Positions 6,478-11,497 of a stretch of DNA of 11,497 nt are shown in pieces; position 1 is the first letter of the stretch; the number at the start of each line of letters is the position of its first letter. The DNA lies in NCBI GenBank assembly GCA_020850915.1, contig JADZDV010000267.1, positions 1 through 11,497 of the forward strand, in the 5' to 3' direction. The translations under genes were made by a program, and so were the position numbers. The notes beneath the pieces are model-generated. The model did no database searches and was not told the DNA's origin. It saw only the letters and a program-made list of their open reading frames with translations. The DNA is from Chloroflexota bacterium. Its GTDB lineage: Bacteria; Chloroflexota; UBA6077; JADZDV01.

Positions 6478-7914
6478 ATGACAGAGAACGGAGAGGCTCA
6501 CGTGACTGACGCTCGGGCGGAGGATGAGACGGCGACCGCTCGGCTTGCCCGGTGGGCGGTCGAGCTGCGCTACCGGGACATTCCGCCTGAGGTGGCGCAC
6601 GCCGCGAAGAGGGCGATCGTGGACGTCACGGGCTGCGCACTCGCGGCGCGCGGCGAGGGGGTAGTCGAGGCGCTGATCGCCCTCGGCGACGAGGCGGGAG
6701 GTCGGGCGGAGGCGTCGGTGCTGGGATACTCACAGCGGTTCTCGGCGCAATGGGCGGCGTTTGTGAACGTAACGCTGGCGCATGCCCTGGACTACGACGA
6801 CACGACCGAGCGCGTGAACGGACACCCGAGCGCCTCGCTCGTCCCGGCCGCGCTGGCTGTTGGCGAAGCGGCCCGCGCGCCGGGCGAGGCGATCGTCGCG
6901 GCGTACGTCGCTGGGCTGGAGGTGATGGGGCGGATCGGACAGGTCGTCAATCCAGCCCATTACGACCGCGGCTGGCACTCCTCGTCCACCCTGGGCGCGC
7001 TCGGGACGGCGGTCGTGGCGGGGCGGCTGCTGGGGCTGGAGACGGTGCAGCTCAGGCATGCGCTCGGCATCGCTGCCTCGTTCTCGAGCGGACTGAAGAA
7101 GAACTTCGGGACGGACACGAAGCCGTTGCAGGTCGGCGCCGCCGCGCGGAATGGGATCCTGGCGGCGCAGCTCGCGGCGGTCGGCGTGGACGCCGACCCC
7201 AGCATCTTCGACGGGCCGATGTCGTTCTGCAGGGTGGCCGGCGAGCCGGACGGGCAGCTCGCCCCGGCCGGCCTCGATAGTCTGGGACAGACGTGGCACG
7301 CCGCCAGGCCTGGGCTGAGCTTCAAGCGCTTCCCCGCCTGCTACAGCACGCACCGGGCCGTCAACGCCGTGCTGGAGCTGGTGGAGGCGCACGACGTGCG
7401 GCCGGAGCAGGTTGAGCGGATCGAGTGCGGGACGAACTACTCCGCCGTCGAGAAGCTCGTGTACGACCGCCCCACGACGCCGCTCGCAGCGAAGTTCAGC
7501 ATGCATTACACCACGGCCGTAGCGGTCCTCGACCGGCGGCTCGGGCTGCCACAGTTCCTGGAAGAGCGGGTGAGCCGGGAGGACGTCCAGAGCCTCCTGA
7601 CGAGAGTCGAGATGTTTGTCCATCCGGAGCTGCGGACAGCGGCGCAGCTCAGGGCGTGCGACTTTGCCGAAGTGACCCTGCGGTTGAAGGACGGCCGCGT
7701 GCTGACCCAGCGCGTCATCGATCCGCCGGGCAATGCGCGTCGGCCGCTCTCGGACGGGGAGATCGCGACGAAGTACCTGGAGAACGCCGGTCTAGCGCTC
7801 GACGCCGACGCGGCCGAGCGGAGCCTGGCGCTGCTGCGGTCGCTGGAGATGGTTGGTTCGATCCGGGAGGTTGTACGCGTGCTGACCCCGGCCGCGCCCG
7901 CGAGGGCCTCATAG
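6478..7914 (+). CDS. MmgE/PrpD family protein (2-methylcitrate dehydratase-like)
   Basis: A 478-residue member of the MmgE/PrpD family, which includes 2-methylcitrate dehydratase (PrpD), cis-aconitate decarboxylase and iminodisuccinate epimerase. Family features are AHALDYDDT (101-109), GHPSASLVPAALA (115-127), GWHSSSTLGALG (165-176), GTDTKPLQVGAAARNG (211-226) and KRFPACYSTHRAVNA (283-297). The helical domain comes first (about 20-270), then the smaller alpha/beta domain (about 275-405) and return helices. Length is normal for the family. No prpB, prpC or acnD gene is nearby, so a methylcitrate-cycle role is not supported and the substrate stays open; dehydration or isomerisation of a small carboxylate is the family-level expectation. 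The ATG at 6478 is fixed by GGAGG at 6466-6470; the same frame stays open for 129 codons upstream, but that part is not protein-like. It is cytoplasmic and probably monocistronic, with hairpins downstream. Confidence 0.9.
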   Translation: MTENGEAHVTDARAEDETATARLARWAVELRYRDIPPEVAHAAKRAIVDVTGCALAARGEGVVEALIALGDEAGGRAEASVLGYSQRFSAQWAAFVNVTLAHALDYDDTTERVNGHPSASLVPAALAVGEAARAPGEAIVAAYVAGLEVMGRIGQVVNPAHYDRGWHSSSTLGALGTAVVAGRLLGLETVQLRHALGIAASFSSGLKKNFGTDTKPLQVGAAARNGILAAQLAAVGVDADPSIFDGPMSFCRVAGEPDGQLAPAGLDSLGQTWHAARPGLSFKRFPACYSTHRAVNAVLELVEAHDVRPEQVERIECGTNYSAVEKLVYDRPTTPLAAKFSMHYTTAVAVLDRRLGLPQFLEERVSREDVQSLLTRVEMFVHPELRTAAQLRACDFAEVTLRLKDGRVLTQRVIDPPGNARRPLSDGEIATKYLENAGLALDADAAERSLALLRSLEMVGSIREVVRVLTPAAPARAS

Positions 7915-7927
7915 CGTCGCGGACAAG

Positions 7928-7963
7928 GGCGCTGACGCCGGACCAGACGGGAGTCAGCTCCCG
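7928..7963 (+). terminator. tandem hairpins after the MmgE/PrpD gene
   Basis: The first hairpin, GGCG-CTGA-CGCC (7928-7939), starts 14 bases after the stop. The second, CGGGAG-TCAG-CTCCCG (7948-7963), has a perfect 6-bp GC-rich stem and is followed by GTTTG, a very short T-rich tail. The position suits a transcription terminator, but the missing U-tract keeps confidence moderate. The two tetraloops, CTGA and TCAG, are reverse complements of each other. Confidence 0.4.
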
Positions 7964-8021
7964 GTTTGATCGGGGCCGGGGTGCGGGCGGAGCATGTTGG
8001 AACGCCGGCTGCCCCAGGCAT

Positions 8022-8035
8022 CTGGCCATGGCCAG
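8022..8035. repeat. perfect 14-bp palindrome
   Basis: CTGGCCATGGCCAG reads the same on both strands across all 14 positions. It lies about 190 bases upstream of the SDR start. It may bind a dimeric regulator or form the tip of a larger stem closed by CAGGC/GCCTG at 8015-8019 and 8052-8056. The sequence is GC-rich and built from GGCC and its neighbours, so a chance origin is possible. Confidence 0.5.
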
Positions 8036-8123
8036 TATTGGCAGGATGGCCGCCTGTTGCCCGGGTGTCCCCACGATCTTCAGGGCGACCTCAAGGCAAC
8101 CAAGGAACCTGGCTGGGCAGGGT

Positions 8124-8143
8124 GGGGGCTCGGACGAGTCCCC
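8124..8143 (+). repeat. 8-bp hairpin with GGAC tetraloop
   Basis: GGGGGCTC (8124-8131) pairs with GAGTCCCC (8136-8143) around GGAC, with seven Watson-Crick pairs and one G-T wobble pair. It lies about 80 bases upstream of the SDR start. It is not followed by a T-run, so a classical terminator is unlikely. Confidence 0.4.
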
Positions 8144-8222
8144 GGTCCCACGCATTGACCTCGAGAACTATGTCCGTGGCTGTGCTGGCACAACCGCGGC
8201 GTTCGCGAACCCGGAGGTGAAC

Positions 8223-8993
8223 GTGCCCGTTCCGTACCGCTTCAAGGGACTCGAAGGGAAGCTGGCCGTCGTGACAGGCGGCAGCCAGAATCTCGGGGCG
8301 GCGATGGCCGAGGCGCTGGGCGAACAGGGCTGCAAGGTGGCGGTCATCGGACGCCGCAATCGAGAGGGGGCCGAGGCAGTGGCCGCGCGCATTCGGTCCG
8401 CGGGCGGCACGGCCCAGGCCTGGTGCACTGACCTCACGCGGCAGGACATGGTGATCGGCCTGTTCCGGGAGATCGAAGCGTCGCTGGGGCTGGTGGAGGT
8501 CCTGGTGAACAACGCCGGCGGCCGGCGCCACCGAGCGACGTTCTTGAATCGGCAGCTTCTGGACTGGCGCGAGGTGTTCCTCGACAACGTAGACACGACG
8601 TTCCTCTGCTCGAAAGCAGTGGTCGGCGGGATGATCGAGCAGCGCTGGGGGCGCATCGTGAACATCTCGTCGATGGCGGGCGTCCACGCCTCCCCAGGAG
8701 GTGACCCGGCCTACGCGGCTGCAAAGGCGGCGGTGATCGGGCTGACCAGGCAGATGGCGATAGAGCTGGGGCCACACGGCATCACGGTGAACGCGGTGGC
8801 TCCGGGGACGACGTTCAAGGAGATGGGGCGGAGCCGTCGCCCGGAGCAGTACGAAGAGATGGCCGCGCGGGTGACGCTGCGTCGGCTGGGCTTGCCGGGC
8901 GACCAGGCCGCGGCGGTGTGCTTCCTGGCCAGCCCAGCATCGGAATGGATCACTGGCGAGACGATCGAGATAGACGGTGGAGGAATGCCGTAG
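8223..8993 (+). CDS. short-chain dehydrogenase/reductase, FabG-like
   Basis: A 256-residue classical SDR, the normal length for the family. It has the dinucleotide-binding motif TGGSQNLG (18-25), an acidic residue near the adenine pocket (Asp70 in CTDLT), NNAGG (96-100), catalytic Ser150 in NISS, Tyr164 and Lys168 in the YxxxK motif, and PG at 194-195. Arg44 and Arg45 right after the second beta strand point to NADP(H) rather than NAD(H). The end EWITGETIEIDGGGMP is typical of FabG-like enzymes. It would reduce or oxidise a carbonyl/alcohol pair in the cytoplasm; the substrate is unknown, and no fatty-acid genes are near. The GTG at 8223 is chosen because a near-perfect GGAGGTGA (8213-8220) precedes it and the residues upstream do not look like SDR. 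The gene is separated from its left neighbour by a 308-base gap and is convergent with the acetolactate synthase gene. Confidence 0.92.
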   Translation: MPVPYRFKGLEGKLAVVTGGSQNLGAAMAEALGEQGCKVAVIGRRNREGAEAVAARIRSAGGTAQAWCTDLTRQDMVIGLFREIEASLGLVEVLVNNAGGRRHRATFLNRQLLDWREVFLDNVDTTFLCSKAVVGGMIEQRWGRIVNISSMAGVHASPGGDPAYAAAKAAVIGLTRQMAIELGPHGITVNAVAPGTTFKEMGRSRRPEQYEEMAARVTLRRLGLPGDQAAAVCFLASPASEWITGETIEIDGGGMP

Positions 8994-9029
8994 GGAGCGT
9001 ACCCTGGCCCATCGAGAGACCCCCCAGCC

Positions 9030-9063
9030 GGCCTCTCCCCGTTGAGCAGCCCTCAGCGAGGCC
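9030..9063. terminator. compound hairpin between convergent genes
   Basis: GGCCTC (9030-9035) pairs with GAGGCC (9058-9063), and inside it GTTGAG (9041-9046) pairs with CTCAGC (9052-9057, one G-T wobble pair) around the loop CAGCC. The two stems stack continuously on the right side and leave only a 5-base bulge TCCCC on the left, for about 12 paired positions. It lies 36 bases after the SDR stop and could end the SDR transcript; on the minus strand it lies about 260 bases past the acetolactate synthase stop. No T-tract follows in either direction. Confidence 0.4.
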
Positions 9064-9320
9064 CCCCGCCCGGGCGACTGCGCGACTCCACGACAGCGAG
9101 GCTACGCTCTCGCTCGCTCGCTCGATTCGCGGAGCGAGGCTGGGGAGGGCGAGGCGGGGGCGGTCGCGCGGGTCGGAGCTATGGGCGGAACGCTCCTCCA
9201 GGAGGCGAAGGGCGGTCCTGGGAGCCAGCTTGAATTGGCGAGGTCGTCTGTGAGGGCGATGAGGGAACCCGGCGGGGCGTCCGCGGGGCCGGTGAACTGG
9301 GGCGCTCCAGCGGGCGCGGC
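9064..9320. other. gene-free GC-rich stretch between convergent genes
   Basis: No gene is supported between the SDR and acetolactate synthase stops (8994-9320) beyond the hairpin just to the left. The stretch holds a short CGCT tandem run (about 9111-9124), a 7-bp stem CTCGCTC/GAGCGAG (9117-9123 and 9132-9138), and the second and third of three AGCGAGGC copies (9055-9062, 9095-9102, 9133-9140) spaced about 40 bases apart. An AGGAGG at 9200-9205 is not followed by an open frame that looks coding. Confidence 0.45.
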
Positions 9321-11051
9321 TCAGAGCACTCGGCCCTCCACGCAGATGACGTCGCCGTTGCCGGCCCCTGGCGGGACCATTGGGAAGACAAGCTCGTCGG
9401 TCAAGACTCGCAGGTCGAGCAGGACCGGCCCGTCGTGTTCGAGGGCGGCTTCGACGGCTGGCTGGAGCTCTGCCACGGTCTCGACGCGACGGGCGAGGCA
9501 GCCGTGCGCTCCTGCCAGGGCAACGAAGTCCGGTTGCGGGAGCTGGCTGTTGAAGAGGTTCCGTCCCATGAAGAGCTCCTGCCACTGGCGCACCATGCCG
9601 AGCCCGCGATTGTTGAAGACGGCGATCTTGACCGGGATGCGCTCGCTCACCAGCGTCTGCAGCTCCGGCGCGCTCATCTGGAAGCCGCCGTCGCCGACGA
9701 GCGCCCAGACGACTCGCCCGGGGAGGGCAAGCTGAGCTCCCATGGCTGCAGGGGTAGCGTAGCCCATCGTTCCAAGGCCGCCGCTGGTGAAGAACTGTCG
9801 CGGGCGGGTATGGCGCCAGTAGAGCCCAGCGAACATCTGGTGCTGGCCGACGTCCGCAAAGACGATCGCGTCATCGCCCGATAACTCGCGGAGCATGCGC
9901 AGGACGAGGGGCGACGACAGCTCACCAGGCGGCCCGTCGCCGCAGCCGCCGTGCGTCCGAGACCAGTCATCCAACTGCGCCCGCCAGGCGGCATGATCGC
10001 CGGCAGCCGTCTCCCGTAGCAGCGCCTCCAGGAAGAGGCCGACATCCGCGAGAACAGGGACGTCGCAGCGGGCGACTCGACCGAACGCCGCGCGGTCGAG
10101 GTCCACGTGGACGATCGTCGCCTCTGGCGCGAAGTCCTTGGCCCGTCCGACGACGCGGTCGTCGAAGCGTGCGCCGAGGCCGATGATGAGGTCCGACTGC
10201 TGGAGCGCGATCGTCGCCTGGAGAGTGCCGTGCATGCCGGGCATTCCGAGCGATAGCGGGTGGTCCGAGGGCAGCGCGCCCATGCCCAGGAGGGTCGAAG
10301 CGACTGGCAGATCGAGTCGCTCGGCGAGCCGGCGCACGAGATCGCTGGCGCCAGCCCAGGCGACACCCTGGCCGACGAGGAGCACGGGACGCCGCGCCTG
10401 CTGGAGCAGCTCCGCGACACGTTGCACCGAGTCCGCGGCAGGCTCCGGGCGGGCGATGACGGAAGCTGGTGGCTCGACGGCGTCCAGGTTCGCATCCGCA
10501 CCGACGCTGCCGAGCAGGACATCCTTCGGCAGGTCGATCAGAACGGGGCCGGGTCTGCCGGACAGCGCGATTTCGAACGCCTGTCGGACGGTGGGCAGGA
10601 TCTCGTCCGGTCGACGGGGCTGGAAGACCGCCTTGGTGACTGGCCGCGCGATAGAGACGATGTCGACTTCCTGGAACGCCATCGTGCCGATCGCGGCGGT
10701 GTTGACCTGGCCGGTGAGCGCAAGGATGGGTGCTCCGTCCATCCAGGCGGTTGCGAGTCCAGTGACAAGGTTGGTCGCCCCGGGGCCGCTGGTCGAGGTG
10801 CAGACTCCCACCCGGCCGGTGGCGCGCGCGTAGCCATCGGCCGCGTGCGCCGCGTTCTGCTCATGCCGTACGAGCACGTGCCGCAAGAGATCTTGCCAGT
10901 CCGCCAACTCCTGGTTGAACGGGATCTGAGCGCCGCCTGGATACCCGAAGATGACGTCCACCCCGTGGGCGCACAGCGCCGCGCAGAGCACACGAGCGCC
11001 GCTGGCGCCCGCAAACAACGACTGGACGGGGAGACGCGAGGTCTGGGCCAT
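9321..11051 (-). CDS. ilvB: acetolactate synthase catalytic (large) subunit
   Basis: A 576-residue thiamine-diphosphate enzyme that condenses two pyruvates to acetolactate, or pyruvate with 2-oxobutyrate, the first common step of valine, leucine and isoleucine synthesis. The catalytic Glu64 sits in RHEQNAAHAADGYARATG (63-80), followed by STSGPGATNLVTG (86-98) and FQEVD (126-130). The FAD-binding middle domain has GMHGT (272-276) and GARFDDRVVG (293-302). The C-terminal thiamine-diphosphate domain has GGLGTMGYATPAA (424-436), GDGGFQMS (453-460, metal ligand Asp454), FNN (479-481, likely second ligand Asn481) and GMVRQWQELF (485-494), the Trp-containing segment typical of true acetohydroxyacid synthases. 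The end PMVPPGAGN is also characteristic. Length is normal. No regulatory subunit gene (ilvN) or ilvC follows, so the subunit partner must be elsewhere or absent. The ATG is supported by GGAGAG (complement of 11057-11062) 5 bases upstream. Confidence 0.93.
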   Translation of the reverse strand: MAQTSRLPVQSLFAGASGARVLCAALCAHGVDVIFGYPGGAQIPFNQELADWQDLLRHVLVRHEQNAAHAADGYARATGRVGVCTSTSGPGATNLVTGLATAWMDGAPILALTGQVNTAAIGTMAFQEVDIVSIARPVTKAVFQPRRPDEILPTVRQAFEIALSGRPGPVLIDLPKDVLLGSVGADANLDAVEPPASVIARPEPAADSVQRVAELLQQARRPVLLVGQGVAWAGASDLVRRLAERLDLPVASTLLGMGALPSDHPLSLGMPGMHGTLQATIALQQSDLIIGLGARFDDRVVGRAKDFAPEATIVHVDLDRAAFGRVARCDVPVLADVGLFLEALLRETAAGDHAAWRAQLDDWSRTHGGCGDGPPGELSSPLVLRMLRELSGDDAIVFADVGQHQMFAGLYWRHTRPRQFFTSGGLGTMGYATPAAMGAQLALPGRVVWALVGDGGFQMSAPELQTLVSERIPVKIAVFNNRGLGMVRQWQELFMGRNLFNSQLPQPDFVALAGAHGCLARRVETVAELQPAVEAALEHDGPVLLDLRVLTDELVFPMVPPGAGNGDVICVEGRVL

Positions 11052-11084
11052 GCTCTCTCTCCGCTCTGGCTGAACCGCCCCCGC

Positions 11085-11130
11085 ATACTATGCCAGACCC
11101 AGAGGGGTTCGGGTGTTACGGTCCGGTTAC
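11085..11130 (-). promoter_or_regulatory. candidate promoter with direct-repeat activator site for the acetolactate synthase gene
   Basis: On the minus strand TAGTAT (complement of 11085-11090) is a good -10 candidate and the centre of the palindrome GCATAGTATGC; the -35 position (complement of 11108-11113) reads CCCGAA and is poor. Just upstream, GTAAC-N6-GTAAC (complement of 11115-11130) forms a direct repeat with an 11-base period, centred near -45 from the expected start. A weak -35 box with tandem half-sites in this place is the layout of an activator-dependent promoter. OmpR/PhoB-type regulators bind direct repeats with this period, and the actinobacterial nitrogen regulator GlnR recognises GTnAC-N6-GaAAC. 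Identity of the regulator is inference. Confidence 0.4.
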
Positions 11131-11160
11131 AGATGTCTGGTGACGTAAGTGGCGAGCGTC

Positions 11161-11201
11161 GCGCTGGTGGATCAGCGCCACGGTGGCAGTTGGTGGCGCT
11201 G
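11161..11201 (-). repeat. two mutually exclusive hairpins upstream of acetolactate synthase
   Basis: The segment CAGCGCCAC (11173-11181) pairs perfectly over 9 bp with GTGGCGCTG (11193-11201), loop of 11 bases. Its first six bases, CAGCGC, can instead pair perfectly with GCGCTG (11161-11166), loop GTGGAT. The two stems share one arm and cannot form together. If transcribed on the minus strand toward the acetolactate synthase gene, this is a 1:2 versus 2:3 arrangement like an attenuator, although the promoter candidate at 11085-11130 would start transcription after it. Confidence 0.4.
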
Positions 11202-11490
11202 CTGGCCGGCGCAGAGCATGCGAACTGGAGCCGGTACGAGAACCGGCCAGCGGCCTGTCGCGATGCTGGCCTGACGGTGTACGACGCATTCGTGCGCGGC
11301 CAGTCTCGCTTCCGTCAACGGTGCCTCCGCCGCCTGGATTGCAGCATCGCCCGGCCACATCCCCATCGGACTGATCTCTTGATATAAGCCGCGGCCCGAA
11401 GGGCGCAGCATTGGCGAAGTCACAAGATCATCACAGCCTGCCGCCGCGCGGTGACGGGGGTGGGTCGCGCGGGGTATGCCGTCCGGAGCG
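11202..11490. other. gene-free region at right edge
   Basis: No convincing gene is visible. Both strands have open frames of 60-110 codons here, but none has a Shine-Dalgarno sequence or a recognisable domain. An AT-rich island TTGATATAAG (11379-11388) stands out in the GC-rich surroundings and contains TATAAG, a possible -10 box for a gene to the right; no good -35 box accompanies it. A small stem, GCCC-GAA-GGGC (11394-11404), follows directly. Confidence 0.4.
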
Positions 11491-11496
11491 AGGAGG
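11491..11496 (+). promoter_or_regulatory. strong Shine-Dalgarno at the window edge
   Basis: AGGAGG at 11491-11496 is a perfect match to the anti-Shine-Dalgarno and is one base from the end of the window. A start codon would fall about 5-9 bases later, outside. It suggests a plus-strand gene divergent from the acetolactate synthase gene, so 11052-11497 would be a shared divergent promoter region. Confidence 0.45.
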
Positions 11497-11497
11497 C

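Larger units (their letters stand above)
7970..8222 (+). other. palindrome-rich gene-free leader before the SDR
   Basis: No protein gene is supported in this gap (7915-8222, 308 bases between stop and start); the open frame that runs through it has neither a family resemblance nor a ribosome binding site. It holds a perfect 14-bp palindrome CTGGCCATGGCCAG (8022-8035) enclosed by CAGGC (8015-8019) and GCCTG (8052-8056), a hairpin at 8124-8143, and a 10-bp palindrome GTTCGCGAAC (8201-8210) just before the SDR ribosome binding site. A TTGACC at 8155-8160 could be a -35 box, but no matching -10 box is visible. The density of symmetric elements suggests operators or a structured 5' leader; no known riboswitch class was recognised by eye. 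Confidence 0.35.

Noticed and set aside
8100..8160. T-box-like riboswitch upstream of the SDR, prompted by GCAGGGTGG near 8118-8126
   Set aside because: The conserved T-box sequence continues with NACCGCG, which is absent, and an SDR is not a usual T-box target.
7425..8222. Long upstream extension of the SDR frame
   Set aside because: It overlaps the 3' half of the MmgE/PrpD gene in another frame and lacks protein-like composition; the GTG at 8223 with GGAGGTGA upstream gives a normal 256-residue SDR.
9435..9884. Plus-strand open frames opposite acetolactate synthase (also 10260-11387)
   Set aside because: They mirror the codon structure of the acetolactate synthase gene on the other strand and show no recognisable motif or ribosome binding site.
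11172..11423. 83-codon minus-strand frame upstream of acetolactate synthase, considered as a leader peptide or small gene
   Set aside because: No Shine-Dalgarno before its GTG or internal ATGs, no run of Leu, Val or Ile codons, and no recognisable domain; kept only as context for the competing hairpins in which it ends.

Overview
This is a high-GC bacterial window (GC-rich throughout, frequent GTG starts, strong GGAGG-type ribosome binding sites) with eight protein genes that look complete. The gene mix (a CocE/NonD hydrolase, an MmgE/PrpD protein, a FabG-like SDR, an MBL-fold hydrolase, a TIGR03086-type DinB-like protein and a free-standing acetolactate synthase) suggests an environmental Chloroflexota such as a Thermomicrobia relative, with Actinomycetota as the alternative. 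This is inference from gene content; there is no rRNA or tRNA to settle it. No mobile element, CRISPR array, phage gene or tRNA was found.

Layout. 1-310 is gene-free and holds a TTGACA box inside a 24-bp dyad. 311-2101 (+) encodes an unusual protein with two tandem alpha/beta-hydrolase domains and a C-terminal membrane hairpin. 2261-3235 (+) is an MBL-fold metallohydrolase behind an operator-like dyad. 3371-5134 (+) is a CocE/NonD-type serine hydrolase whose usual acidic residue is not visible. 5250-5618 (+) is a lone CheY-like receiver that ends tail to tail, with a 4-base overlap, against a TIGR03086-type protein at 5615-6178 (-). 6478-7914 (+) is an MmgE/PrpD-family protein with its own promoter candidate. 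7915-8222 is a palindrome-rich leader in front of an SDR at 8223-8993 (+). After a compound hairpin and a gene-free GC-rich stretch comes a full-length acetolactate synthase catalytic subunit on the minus strand (9321-11051). Its upstream region (11052-11497) holds a promoter candidate with a GTAAC-N6-GTAAC direct repeat and two competing hairpins. A perfect AGGAGG lies at the right edge, so another plus-strand gene probably begins just outside the window.

How it works together. The plus-strand genes are separated by gaps of 115-308 bases with their own hairpins and signals, so most look like single transcription units rather than one operon. The enzymes fit a heterotroph with varied ester, acyl and carbonyl chemistry, but no single pathway joins them. 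No defence or mobile system is evident. The least ordinary items are the double-hydrolase membrane protein with its dyad-covered promoter, the atypical CocE-like catalytic site, and the acetolactate synthase control region.
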